From Evansella halocellulosilytica (GTDB taxonomy: Bacteria; Bacillota; Bacilli; Bacillales; Salisediminibacteriaceae): DNA of 64,000 nucleotides. This document shows, one piece after another, positions 33,765 to 41,303 of the stretch (its first letter is position 1; each line of letters starts with the position of its first letter). A program made the position numbers and the translations under genes. Location: positions 1,106,300 to 1,170,299 of the forward strand of contig NZ_NIST01000001.1 in assembly GCF_002335745.1 (NCBI RefSeq), read 5' to 3'. The notes under the pieces are model-generated. The model did not search any database, was not told where the DNA came from, and worked only from the letters and a program-made list of their open reading frames with translations.

Positions 33765-33923
33765 TTATTTCTCAATAGCGTAAGATACTGGATGATAAGT
33801 GATGATTTGCCCTTCATAGACGACGGTAAATACGCCATAAGGAGTAAGACACCATATCACGTTTCAATTTGTTTCAGTTATTTCAATGGTCTCCACCATA
33901 TGCATCACTCTGTAATTACACAT
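33765..33923 (-). pseudogene. small gene interrupted by one in-frame TGA
   Basis: ATG 33923 with a strong AAAGGAG site encodes MCNYRVMHMVETIEITETN, then a TGA, then continues in the same frame through LTPYGVFTVVYEG and YHPVSYAIEK to TAA 33765-33767. The length is 53 codons including both stops. The second part looks like conserved coding sequence and needs no frameshift, only one codon change. Pseudogene, read error or a very unusual decoding event; pseudogene most likely. Confidence 0.5.
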
Positions 33924-34021
33924 TCGTCGATCTCCTTTATTTTCCTTTTTTCGGTATGGTAAATGTTTAAAATTTCTGTAAAACAACTTGACGGGAGAGT
34001 TAAATATTGGTAAGTTTTATG

Positions 34022-34039
34022 TATAACTAAAAGGTTATA
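34022..34039 (+). promoter_or_regulatory. inverted repeat before the second ArsR gene
   Basis: TATAAC (34022-34027), six-base spacer, GTTATA (34034-34039), 17 bp before the ArsR start at 34056 and just upstream of its SD. It resembles the palindromes before the ArsR gene at 13562 and may be an autorepression site. Confidence 0.45.
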
Positions 34040-34055
34040 TGAAGGTGAGGCATTT

Positions 34056-34370
34056 ATGACAGACATCTATCGTGCAATTGCAGATCCGGTTAGACGAAAA
34101 ATCTTGCTTATGACAGCACAGAAAGAATATACACAAAAGGAAATTGTCAGCTGTTTTTCAATTTCTCAGCCTGCAATCATTAAACATATAAAAATTTTAA
34201 AAGAAGAAGATTTAATCAAGGAAAGACGGGAGGGGAAATTTTGCTATTACAAATTAAATCAAGCCGTGTTTGATGTACATTTTCGTAAGCTGCAAATGGA
34301 GTTAGGGAACATATTAGACCGTAAGTTAACAAATTTAAAAGACTATTTGGAAGAGGATGATGATCAATGA
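34056..34370 (+). CDS. ArsR-family winged-helix repressor
   Basis: A 104-residue ArsR-type protein. IYRAIADPVRRKILL at the N-terminus and FSISQPAIIKHIKILKEEDL as HTH define the family. It lacks metal-binding cysteine motifs, as in the ArsR-SRPBCC class. RBS GAAGGTGAGG precedes ATG 34056. The SRPBCC-PDZ gene overlaps its stop by four bases (ATGA), implying translational coupling. Probably represses its own operon. Confidence 0.85.
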   Translation: MTDIYRAIADPVRRKILLMTAQKEYTQKEIVSCFSISQPAIIKHIKILKEEDLIKERREGKFCYYKLNQAVFDVHFRKLQMELGNILDRKLTNLKDYLEEDDDQ

Positions 34371-35080
34371 CGACATATGAATCAGTAAAGAAAGAGATCT
34401 TTATTCAAGTATCACCTAAAAGAGTTTGGCAAGCTTTAATAATCCCTAGTGAACGAAATAAATGGGAAACGAATAAGTGTGAGATCGACTTGAGAGTAGG
34501 TGGGAAGATCGAGCTTGATTATGGCTGGGGAGTTGATTATAGCGGAACGATAACCGAAGTTGTTGAAAATGAACGACTTGTCATACAAGGATCTGGTGAT
34601 GCCCTGACAATTTGGACCATTACTCCTCAGAATAATGGCAGTCTCGTTACGATTGAATATACTGGCTTATGGTCAGGGGATATTGGGATTATGGAGATGG
34701 AAAACATGGCTTTCGGTACGTACCAGTTTTTGAAAAACTTCAAAAGTGTACTTGAAAGTCAAGGAGATATTAGGCAAACATTTTGGATCAGCTGGATCGG
34801 AGTATATCATAGAAGTGCAGAATCTGAAGGTGTAAAAGTTGTAAAAGTAGTTAAAGATACGCCGGGAGATGGAAAAATAAAAGTCGGTGATATTATTCTT
34901 TCACTTAACGGTACAGAAGTGAACAGCTATGATGAACTTGAATCGATCGTGACCGAAATCGGTGCGGGTAAAGATCTAGCATTAGATATTGTCCGTGGTG
35001 GAGAGAGAGTCGATGTTCATATAACGACAGTACCTTATGGTCAAAAGGTTGAGCCGACTTGTTCATTGTATTCTTTGTAA
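34367..35080 (+). CDS. SRPBCC domain fused to a PDZ-like domain
   Basis: A 237-residue protein. Residues 1-135 are SRPBCC (EIFIQVSPKRVWQALIIPSE, a ligand-binding AHSA1 type). Residues about 145-230 resemble a PDZ domain (GVKVVKVVKDTPGDGKIKVGD, then SLNGTEVNSYDELESIV), the form found in HtrA-like proteins. No signal peptide or TM helix is seen, so both act in the cytosol. ATG overlaps the ArsR stop. I know ArsR-SRPBCC pairs, but this PDZ-fused version looks unusual; the function of the combination is unknown. Confidence 0.75.
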   Translation: MTTYESVKKEIFIQVSPKRVWQALIIPSERNKWETNKCEIDLRVGGKIELDYGWGVDYSGTITEVVENERLVIQGSGDALTIWTITPQNNGSLVTIEYTGLWSGDIGIMEMENMAFGTYQFLKNFKSVLESQGDIRQTFWISWIGVYHRSAESEGVKVVKVVKDTPGDGKIKVGDIILSLNGTEVNSYDELESIVTEIGAGKDLALDIVRGGERVDVHITTVPYGQKVEPTCSLYSL

Positions 35081-35164
35081 ACCACAGGCTCTGCCTGTGT
35101 GAAAATAATCCTTTAAGGGTTGTATTCGTGAAATCTCATTAAAAGTAACGAATAGCTGGAAGGT

Positions 35165-35250
35165 ATACTACCTAGGAAGTTGAGGCATTGTCCGCTGCAA
35201 AGAAGACACTACGAATGCAAACGAAGTGCAGCACGAGTAGATGTCGCACT
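35165..35250. repeat. dispersed repeat, inverted partner of 56345-56405
   Basis: The block GCAAAGAAGACACTACGAAT through CGAGTAGATGT, about 48 bp, is the reverse complement of 56349-56396 with one mismatch. It is preceded by CCTAGGAAGTTGAGGCATTG, also found at 18524-18540. No ORF. Part of a 340-bp spacer (35081-35421). Confidence 0.65.
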
Positions 35251-35354
35251 TGTGCTTGGGAGTGAAAGCGCTCGCCTATAGCGATGTCGAATTCTGTATG
35301 ATTATGAAAAGAGATATCCTCGAAAAACTTTTGACACGGACCAAATTAAATAAG

Positions 35355-35417
35355 GTCCCTTAAGGGACTCTAGCCGTAAAGTGCCCTTATAGGGTGAACC
35401 GCCCGTTTTACGGGCGG
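35355..35417. terminator. cluster of three GC-rich hairpins between convergent genes
   Basis: GTCCCTTAAGGGAC (35355-35368) is a 14-bp palindrome, GTGCCCTTATAGGGTG (about 35380-35395) a second, and CCGCCCGT/ACGGGCGG (35399-35417) a third with a TTT loop. They lie immediately before the stop codon of the minus-strand GNAT gene and probably terminate both convergent transcripts, though T tracts are weak. Confidence 0.5.
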
Positions 35418-35421
35418 ATAC

Positions 35422-35985
35422 TTATTGTTCCACTTTTGCATATATACACGTATCTCTCAATTCACTGCCATCGACAGAAAGGTCATCATTTCGTAAAATC
35501 CCTTCCAATTGGAACCCCAATCTTTCAGGAATCGCTCGGCTTTTCGTGTTCTTCGAATCGCAGCAAATCTCAATACGTTTTGCTTTCAGTTCGTGAAATG
35601 CAAACTGAGTAATTCCTTCAACAGCCTCGGTTATATAGCCATTTCCACTGAAACGAGAATCAATCCAATAGCCGACTTCAAATTTCGGAACGTCCCAATT
35701 GATACGGTGAAGGCCAGATGTACCAATAAATTGTCCGGTGTCTTTATGAAAAATAAGCAAGCGTAAATCTTCACGTTTTAAAAATTGACTATGCGCTTCA
35801 CGAATATTGATTTCGGTTTCTTCCTCTGATTGTCCTTTATAGGCAAAGGGGAGCCAACGTTTTAGTTCTGAAGATGATGCTTTAATTGCGTCATATACCG
35901 TTTTTCCATCGCCAGGCTTCGGCATTCGAATGAGCAAACGGTCTGTTTCGAATTCATGAGGAAAATCCAATAGAATAGGGTTCAT
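35422..35985 (-). CDS. RimJ/RimL-type GNAT acetyltransferase
   Basis: A 187-residue GNAT of the ribosomal-protein-alanine acetyltransferase group. FETDRLLIRMPKPGDG is its N-terminal signature, RFSGNGYITEAV the acetyl-CoA loop and NTKSRAIPERLGFQLEGILR the C-terminal motif. ATG 35985 is preceded by AAAGGAG; the longer frame to 36138 overlaps the DinB-like gene. Typical acceptors are N-terminal amines or small molecules. Confidence 0.85.
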   Translation of the reverse strand: MNPILLDFPHEFETDRLLIRMPKPGDGKTVYDAIKASSSELKRWLPFAYKGQSEEETEINIREAHSQFLKREDLRLLIFHKDTGQFIGTSGLHRINWDVPKFEVGYWIDSRFSGNGYITEAVEGITQFAFHELKAKRIEICCDSKNTKSRAIPERLGFQLEGILRNDDLSVDGSELRDTCIYAKVEQ

Positions 35986-36067
35986 ATGAAAGGCTCCTTT
36001 CAGGTTATTGACAATCAAAATATTAAAATATATCATATTACCGCTCTCCAACATTTGGAAGTAACTT

Positions 36068-36556
36068 TTATCGATTAATCTCCCAGTCAATTGTAATAGG
36101 GTGAGCATGTTGAATTTGGCGAAAGTGGTGCAAATCATGTTTTGCTAATCCTGAAAAGTACTCATATAATGTCAATGTCGAATTACCGATGGACAATTCC
36201 TTCGTCCACACGTCATTGTCAAGATCTTTAATGGCTTGCAATAGTTTCTGTCTCGATTGGATAAATTTCTTTATCGTCACTGTTTGAGGGTTCTTTCTGC
36301 TTTCAAACGCAGCTTCGTCGTTTACCTTTTGTTGAGCGGGACTGCTCGGAAGTGGTATATCCGTGAATAGAAAAGGGAGACGGTTAATTAAAATAAATTC
36401 ATCCCACGGAACAAAGTGACCGATAATTTCAGCTGGACTCCATTTATTAGGAGCAATGGGCGTGCGCCACTGTTTTTCAGGTAAGCGTTGTAATGATTTC
36501 GCCCATTTGATCGTTTCGGACATATGATGATAAATTATTTCTTTTTGGTGAGTCAT
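36068..36556 (-). CDS. DinB-family protein
   Basis: A 162-residue four-helix-bundle protein of the DinB/YfiT superfamily. Likely metal-ligand histidines are found in PAEIIGHFVPWDEF and HDLHHFRQIQHAHPI. SD GAGAGGAG precedes ATG 36556. DinB proteins are often thiol-dependent metalloenzymes (for example bacillithiol transferases), but the specific substrate is not evident. It lies 82 bp before the GNAT gene in the same direction. Confidence 0.75.
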   Translation of the reverse strand: MTHQKEIIYHHMSETIKWAKSLQRLPEKQWRTPIAPNKWSPAEIIGHFVPWDEFILINRLPFLFTDIPLPSSPAQQKVNDEAAFESRKNPQTVTIKKFIQSRQKLLQAIKDLDNDVWTKELSIGNSTLTLYEYFSGLAKHDLHHFRQIQHAHPITIDWEINR

Positions 36557-36647
36557 TTCATTTCTCCTCTCGAAATCGTAGTGATCACGATGCGAGCCCT
36601 AACATCGTAGAAAAGAATCATGAGAATTTTTTTAGAGTCATTCGTGT

Positions 36648-36725
36648 TAACAGATAAATGTTCAATTTCGCGGATAAATCGAAATTTTTGCGTGATAAAC
36701 TGATTTTTTCACGGATAAATCTGGT
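36648..36725. repeat. 21-bp-period GGATAAA repeat, copy 4
   Basis: Four diverged units (AGATAAATG, GGATAAATCG, TGATAAACTG, GGATAAATC) at about 21-bp steps. The head TTCTAGTTAGC is missing. Same family as the copies at 7655, 9140, 11030 and 45047. Confidence 0.6.
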
Positions 36726-36796
36726 GCCGGCTTCTCAAAGTTCATTTGTTATACATAATACATACAAAATCGAGCATGTTAAGTAACGGAGAAGGA

Positions 36797-36904
36797 GTGA
36801 GACATTCCTTCTTCAAAAGAGTGGATACGATGTATGGGTTTCGGCGTTACTATGACCTGAGGGGTGGTTGTGTTGAACAGTTAATGAACGACATTCACTT
36901 CTGA
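36797..36904 (+). other. possible 35-aa ORF
   Basis: From GTG 36797 a frame runs 35 codons (MRHSFFKRVDTMYGFRRYYD and onward) to TGA 36902-36904. GGAG at 36788-36791 could be its SD. A terminator follows at 36985. The composition (basic, Tyr-rich, one Cys) is protein-like, but I do not recognise it. Low support. Confidence 0.25.
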
Positions 36905-36984
36905 AGGAAAGAAACGAACGAGCAATGAGGTGTTTCCAATAGACTAACATCGATTTGACCCCAAAGCAGAATGTATCAACTCGT

Positions 36985-37016
36985 AAAAGGGTGGTCCAAG
37001 CGACCACTCTTTTTTA
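36985..37016. terminator. rho-independent terminator
   Basis: AAAAGGGTGGTC (36985-36996) pairs with GACCACTCTTTT (37002-37013) around a CAAGC loop, with A and T tracts. It ends the plus-strand unit at 36797-36904 and can serve the minus-strand gene at 37019. Confidence 0.7.
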
Positions 37017-37018
37017 AA

Positions 37019-37240
37019 CTAAGTATTTGCAAAAATTTGCACATTTTTATGATCATCTATCTTGATTTGAAAATTTTTTTCTGTTGGAACGACTCGTATG
37101 CAAGAGAATGTTTTTAATAAGCTGTTTAAGACGTCGTCAATGATCGCATCAGTTTCTTTTGGAAGCTTTGGCCCGCCGAAGGAAAAATAAAGAAAAGTGA
37201 CAACAATGATGATGATAAATATGATGAGCGCTGTAACCAT
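37019..37240 (-). CDS. single-pass membrane hypothetical protein
   Basis: A 73-residue protein with one N-terminal helix (about 3-20) and a cytosol- or surface-facing tail of about 50 residues (KIDDHKNVQIFANT end). AAAGGAG fits ATG 37240. Unknown family. It follows the broken MarR-YciI-GNAT operon by 46 bp in the same direction and may be part of it. Confidence 0.5.
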   Translation of the reverse strand: MVTALIIFIIIIVVTFLYFSFGGPKLPKETDAIIDDVLNSLLKTFSCIRVVPTEKNFQIKIDDHKNVQIFANT

Positions 37241-37285
37241 TGGGAGTAATCTCCTTTTTCGTGAAGGTATGAATCTAGTTCTCTA

Positions 37286-37795
37286 CTAATCGATCGTTCG
37301 GCAATATCTTAATGAAAGGTAATTTTCTTCATCGATATTTCCGAAACTTTTTTGCTCGTGTTTGAACGTAAAGCCTTTTGCTTCATAGAATGGAATACCT
37401 TTTCCATTTCCTTTTTTTACAGACACCCATTGCTCTTTCGCACCAAACTTTATCTGCTGATTCGTGATCGCCTCTAAAATCATTGAGCCGATGCCTTCGT
37501 TTCTTCATTCAGGATTGATATAAAGAACGAAAATCTCACCGGTTTGTTCCCTTATCATCCCGCCGCCTCCAGCACCTCGTACAATTCCGTTTTCTAAGGC
37601 AACGAAATAACCGCCCCATTTCTTACTTAGAAAAGTTACTTCGTGTAAAATTCTTTTTTTATTGTAAAATTCATTGACGATCCGTTCGAGATATTCTTCA
37701 GGGTAAGATTCTCCGTATGTAGCCCAGTATCCATCTGTACAAACTTCCATTATTCCTTCAACGTGTTTTTCAGATGCTTGTTCAATCGATATCAT
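37286..37795 (-). pseudogene. GNAT acetyltransferase interrupted by one TGA
   Basis: ATG 37795 encodes ISIEQASEKHVEGIMEVC and onward to FVLYINPE, then TGA 37505-37507, then RNEGIGSMILEAIT and the rest of a GNAT domain in the same frame to the stop at 37286. The stop replaces the aromatic residue expected in NPE-Y-RNEGIG, the acetyl-CoA loop. Without it the 169-residue protein is an ordinary GNAT. It overlaps the YciI gene stop, being the third gene of a MarR operon. Likely a recent nonsense mutation. Confidence 0.7.
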
Positions 37796-37799
37796 CAAA

Positions 37800-38117
37800 T
37801 CATCCTAACTTGTGTAACTCAGATAATACATCTTGCAGAAGAAACTCGTTGTCTTCGGTTGCTTCCTCGATTTCAACGATTTTTCGATCTTTGTAATAAT
37901 TGATCTTAGAAAAAGGGTCGTCTTCCACGTATTCCTTTGCTATTTCAAATGACGGTGCATCAATAATCATGAGAGCTGTTCCGTCTGTACATGGTCCGCA
38001 GAATGGTAAAACCCCTTTTTCTTTTAAAGACTTTAAGTAGGTGACATGGTTCATAATAAGCTCTTCTGGCATAAGGCTTTTTTGTTTTTGTGAAAGGCTG
38101 ACTATAAACTTTTTCAT
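37800..38117 (-). CDS. YciI-family protein
   Basis: A 105-residue YciI-like protein. The MKKFIVSLSQKQKSLMPEEL start, the HVTYLKSLKEKGVLPFCGP segment with its conserved His, and the DDPFSKINYYKDRKIVEIE end match the ferredoxin-like YciI fold. AGAGGAG precedes ATG 38117. Middle gene of the MarR operon. The function of such single YciI proteins is unclear. Confidence 0.75.
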   Translation of the reverse strand: MKKFIVSLSQKQKSLMPEELIMNHVTYLKSLKEKGVLPFCGPCTDGTALMIIDAPSFEIAKEYVEDDPFSKINYYKDRKIVEIEEATEDNEFLLQDVLSELHKLG

Positions 38118-38131
38118 CTAAATTCTCCTCT

Positions 38132-38554
38132 TTATAGATTTTGATTGATCGTTTCAGCCGCTTTCTTAATACGTTCCAAATTGCCGTCTAACAAATCATT
38201 TAAATGGTGATCACTTTTTTGTAATAATGGCAGTGCTTCGTCTAATATTCGTTTACCTTTATTTGTTAAATGAACTTCTATGGACCTCCTTTCCTGTCCA
38301 GGCAAACGTATAATAAATTCATCTCTCTCCATTCTTCCAAGCAGATTGCTTACAGTTGCTCGTTCCAACTGTAATTTTTCGGCAATCGATGATAAGTTTG
38401 ATGACTCGAATTCGTCAAGTATCTCCATGACATATACGTATGAAGTGTTTAATCCTAAATCTTCTAATTGATGTTCATACCATTTTAGAACTTTTTTGCG
38501 TGCTAAACTTAGTTGGAATGCTAAACAGTTGAATGTAATTGTCTGATTTTTCAT
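38132..38554 (-). CDS. MarR-family regulator
   Basis: A 140-residue MarR protein. The HTH (NLSSIAEKLQLERATVSNLLGRMERDEFIIRLP) precedes the wing containing GQERRSIEVHLTNKG. ATG 38554 is chosen; no SD is seen, and the long frame to 38614 has none either. A palindrome (38562-38578) sits between its promoter and its start, as for an autorepressed MarR operon with YciI and the broken GNAT downstream. The effector is not known. Confidence 0.8.
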   Translation of the reverse strand: MKNQTITFNCLAFQLSLARKKVLKWYEHQLEDLGLNTSYVYVMEILDEFESSNLSSIAEKLQLERATVSNLLGRMERDEFIIRLPGQERRSIEVHLTNKGKRILDEALPLLQKSDHHLNDLLDGNLERIKKAAETINQNL

Positions 38555-38557
38555 AGT

Positions 38558-38611
38558 TAGCATACTAACATTTAGTATACGAATTGTAAATAGAATTTTC
38601 GGAAAAATCAA
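38558..38611 (-). promoter_or_regulatory. MarR promoter and operator
   Basis: On the minus strand, -35 TTGATT (38611-38606), 17-bp spacer, -10 TACAAT (38588-38583). Downstream is the perfect palindrome ATACTAA-CAT-TTAGTAT (38562-38578), and a second, overlapping GTTAG/CTAAC repeat reaches the start codon. The placement fits autorepression by the MarR protein at 38132. Confidence 0.65.
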
Positions 38612-38659
38612 CACAAAAAGAAGACAGCCCCGCTTAATGGAGACTGCCTCGAAAAATAT

Positions 38660-39547
38660 TTATTTAGTTTTTCGACCAATTAATAGGTTTAAATCAACAG
38701 TTATTTCGGATGAATCGAGCTTTGTAAATGCAGTTATTTGTTCAGTAGCTGCTGTCCAAGATAATGGTGTCATTTTCACGAGTGAGTCAAGACATGATTG
38801 CTCCAAGTCGATTGTATATCGAAGCCGTGAATGATCAACTATCGAGAAATGTTCATAAAAACGTTCAACTGTTTCATTGTTTGTATAATCTTTCTTTATA
38901 TCACCATGAATGGCTTCCCTCAGCTCCTTTAAATAGTTACTTTGAGGAACGACTTTTATAATGAGACCATTCTCTTTTAGTAAGGATTGGAAAGCTTCAT
39001 ATTTGGCAGGAGATAAAATATTTAAAATCACATCAAACTGACTGGCTTTAAATGGAGGATCTGCAATGTCAGCTACACACCAAATATTATTCGGATAATG
39101 TTTTGCAGCGACGAGCACCCCTTCTTTCGAAATATCGATTCCTGCTCTTGTTATTTTGGAAAAACGAGAATTGATCTTATTACATATAGTGATAAGGTGA
39201 GACCCTTCACCACAGCCAGCATCTAAGACTGTCAAAGATTCCTTCTTATCTGTATGTCGTTTAATAATATGAGCGATTTCCTCAGTTAATAGAGCGAAAA
39301 AACGACTAGTTATGATAAGATTTCTTCGAGATTCAAAAAGATCTTTTCTATACTTGGTTTTTACTTGGTTTTGAAGCAAATTCACATATCCTTGCTTCGT
39401 AAAATCAAACGTATGATTATTTGTACATATCAGACTGCTTAATAGAACAACTCTCATTGATGAATAACATATTGGACATGTAAACATCGATTCGTGCTGT
39501 TTTACATATTTTGCATTCATTAATTTTTTTGTCAGTTTCGGACGCAA
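38660..39547 (-). CDS. rlmA: 23S rRNA (guanine-N1)-methyltransferase, RlmA(II)/YxjB-like
   Basis: A 295-residue protein with a Zn ribbon (C24, C27, C41, H45 in CPICYSS and ICTNNH). KQGYVNLL follows, then the SAM-binding LDAGCGEGSHLITIC and the NILSPAKYEAF segment. This is the RlmA architecture; the Gram-positive RlmA(II)/TlrB enzyme methylates G748 of 23S rRNA and helps resist tylosin-type macrolides. Start TTG 39547 follows GAGGTG with six-base spacing; ATG 39565 upstream is alternative. The upstream leader peptide and terminator (39583-39684) suggest antibiotic-induced attenuation. Confidence 0.8.
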   Translation of the reverse strand: MRPKLTKKLMNAKYVKQHESMFTCPICYSSMRVVLLSSLICTNNHTFDFTKQGYVNLLQNQVKTKYRKDLFESRRNLIITSRFFALLTEEIAHIIKRHTDKKESLTVLDAGCGEGSHLITICNKINSRFSKITRAGIDISKEGVLVAAKHYPNNIWCVADIADPPFKASQFDVILNILSPAKYEAFQSLLKENGLIIKVVPQSNYLKELREAIHGDIKKDYTNNETVERFYEHFSIVDHSRLRYTIDLEQSCLDSLVKMTPLSWTAATEQITAFTKLDSSEITVDLNLLIGRKTK

Positions 39548-39582
39548 AAGAAACACCTCATTCATTCGTTTTTAGATAAATG

Positions 39583-39649
39583 AAAAAGGCATAGACAAAT
39601 AAACCCTCGCCACATTGTTTTTTAGCAGGGCGTTCGAGTCGTCTATACC
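39583..39649 (-). terminator. attenuator terminator upstream of rlmA
   Basis: On the minus strand GGTATAGAC (39649-39641) pairs with GTCTATGCC (39596-39588), nine base pairs with one U-G. An inner ACTCG/CGAGG pairing extends it, and TTTTT at 39587-39583 follows. It begins six bases past the leader peptide stop codon and ends 36 bp before the rlmA start, so it terminates within the leader. A ribosome stalled on the leader's last codons would overlap the 5' arm. Confidence 0.7.
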
Positions 39650-39654
39650 TGATC

Positions 39655-39681
39655 TTATCTATAACGAATAAAGTGAATCAT
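39655..39681 (-). CDS. 8-residue leader peptide MIHFIRYR
   Basis: ATG 39681 (or the preceding ATG 39684) is preceded by AAAAGGAG (39697-39690) and reads M-I-H-F-I-R-Y-R, then TAA. The Arg-Tyr-Arg at residues 6-8 is the +X+ motif known to arrest ribosomes in the presence of macrolides, at the same positions as Arg-Leu-Arg in the ErmD leader MTHSMRLR. It lies between the promoter at 39729-39757 and the attenuator at 39583-39649. Short, but SD, spacing and context are all right. Confidence 0.7.
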   Translation of the reverse strand: MIHFIRYR

Positions 39682-39728
39682 CATGATAACTCCTTTTGCG
39701 ACTGTTAATAGGGGCAGACCCTAAAATC

Positions 39729-39757
39729 ATCATAACAAGAGAATAGAATGGAAGCAA
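39729..39757 (-). promoter_or_regulatory. promoter of the rlmA leader
   Basis: On the minus strand -35 TTGCTT (39757-39752), 17-bp spacer, -10 TATGAT (39734-39729). Transcription would start near 39722, about 25 nt before the SD of the leader peptide. Confidence 0.5.
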
Positions 39758-39811
39758 TGGCTGTTCATTCGTGCTGCTATTAGCTGATTAGCTAAAATGA
39801 TATAGAATGAT

Positions 39812-39892
39812 TTTTGTTAGTGGATAAAAACTGATTTTTTGCGGAGAAGCTAGCATTTTTGCGTGATAAACTGAGAATTTTCACAGTGAAGC
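39812..39892. repeat. 21-bp-period GGATAAA repeat, degraded copy 5
   Basis: Diverged units GGATAAAAACTG, GGAGAAGCTAG and TGATAAACTGAG retain roughly 21-bp spacing. It lies upstream of the rlmA leader. Confidence 0.4.
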
Positions 39893-39933
39893 TTTATTCC
39901 AGAAGGAGCGAATATCTTCATTCTTGCAGTTGT

Positions 39934-40317
39934 TTAATACTGTTTAGATAGTATGACAAAGGATGAAAATACTGTAACCATTGTTAATGCTATTAACAAA
40001 CTAACCGTTTGATATCCATTCAGATGAATGATTCTGAGCTGGAACCCAGCTATAAGTATGATCATATACCCGAAAATAAAAAAGAAACTGAAGAACATTC
40101 CTCGCTCTTTTATTCTTTTTGAACGTTCATCATTATCTCTTAATTTTGGGTTGAGATATGCGAGGCAAAAAAGGACATAAGAAGATGCTAGCAAACCGAG
40201 CTCATGACCTACATAAAAATCCCCTGTTGTAATAGATCCGTAAATCAAAAACAAGCTAAAAGCTAAAAAGAAAAAACCACCAGCAATAAAGAATTTCTGC
40301 TCCAGAGTAAGGTTCAT
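39934..40317 (-). CDS. four-TM membrane hypothetical protein
   Basis: A 127-residue protein with four hydrophobic segments (about 8-28, 37-54, 74-92, 100-122), charged linkers and no recognised family. GGGAG lies 11 bases before ATG 40317. It lies 54 bp after the amj gene in the same direction and may be co-transcribed. Confidence 0.6.
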   Translation of the reverse strand: MNLTLEQKFFIAGGFFFLAFSLFLIYGSITTGDFYVGHELGLLASSYVLFCLAYLNPKLRDNDERSKRIKERGMFFSFFFIFGYMIILIAGFQLRIIHLNGYQTVSLLIALTMVTVFSSFVILSKQY

Positions 40318-40371
40318 TTACGGAAAGCTCCCTTCATAATGAGATGAATTTGAAAATGACTAGTATAAGGT

Positions 40372-41187
40372 TTAAACGATAAACTGAGTGAGCCAGGCGA
40401 CATACTTTGCTCCTGGTATAAAAAGTATTTGAGCGAGTAATGTCCCTAATAATCTTGACGAGACCATCATGATGGACACCTTTTTTAACGACAAGTAACT
40501 GCCTTTTTTATTCACGACATTATCAGCAAGAACTGAGATTTTCGGGTCGATGAAAATAACTAGCATGATCGTTGCAATACCGTTAATGAGTCCAGATGCC
40601 ATAATGGCCGTAGAAGCTCTATCAGGAGCAATTAATGCTGCATACAGTGCTGATAAGACGCCGATCGTATAAATAGATGTTATGAGCATATTGATAACAA
40701 ACAATTGTATCGGAATGTCTTTTAAATTCATCCCTTTTAAATAAGATAATTTAGGCAAGTGAATGTGATTGAAACTTCTTTTTAAATACTCGATTGAAAG
40801 CCCTCTTTTTACGAGTAGCATAATAGAGCCGTTTGTATTGGATAGGTGAATGATTGCTCTAGAAAATAGGGCTATGAAGGTGGGTAAAAGTAAGGCACCT
40901 ACGACGGTTCCTAAAGTTGAGGCTCCGATAAGGACACGAAACTGACTCTCAACAAATTGAAGCGCATTTATACTAGGTGCGCCATCTACTAAACTCCCGG
41001 TAAAGGGCTGCTGCATCATATTGGCCATTCTTGATATGATTACCATTAAATTAAATAGTGACAAAGCTGAAGCAATTAAACGTACTCTTGCTCCAGATAT
41101 CCGAACAGAATAAGCTAATGTTTCGATGCAATGAATGACGAGAATAAATAATGAAATGAAGATCACTTTATCGTTTATAAATTCCAT
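40372..41187 (-). CDS. amj: lipid II flippase Amj
   Basis: A 271-residue polytopic membrane protein with about seven helices matching Amj (YdaH), the MurJ-independent lipid II flippase of Bacillus. Landmarks are IHCIETLAYSVRISGARV near the start, SRMANMMQQPFTGSLVD and DPKISVLADNV later. It moves the peptidoglycan precursor across the membrane. AGAAGGT precedes ATG 41187. I do not see the sigma-M-like promoter known upstream of amj in B. subtilis. Confidence 0.85.
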   Translation of the reverse strand: MEFINDKVIFISLFILVIHCIETLAYSVRISGARVRLIASALSLFNLMVIISRMANMMQQPFTGSLVDGAPSINALQFVESQFRVLIGASTLGTVVGALLLPTFIALFSRAIIHLSNTNGSIMLLVKRGLSIEYLKRSFNHIHLPKLSYLKGMNLKDIPIQLFVINMLITSIYTIGVLSALYAALIAPDRASTAIMASGLINGIATIMLVIFIDPKISVLADNVVNKKGSYLSLKKVSIMMVSSRLLGTLLAQILFIPGAKYVAWLTQFIV

Positions 41188-41303
41188 TTTTATACCTTCT
41201 TTATCGATTTATCATTTAGTGTAGTATGGATTTGCTTGTTTTTCCACTCTTTTCCAACAAAAAACGACCTGAATTTGCGAGCCATGGTCGTTAGAAAGAT
41301 GAG

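Noticed and set aside
35264-35277. cre-like TGAAAGCGCT sequence
   Set aside because: It lacks the 3' half of the consensus and lies inside a dispersed repeat far from any promoter.
36985-37016. T-box-like GGGTGG motif
   Set aside because: It is simply the 5' arm of a terminator; no specifier loop or other T-box elements, and no aminoacyl-tRNA or amino-acid gene downstream.
37505-37507. Selenocysteine or other recoding at TGA
   Set aside because: No selenoprotein genes or SECIS-like element seen, and GNAT proteins do not use selenocysteine at this position.
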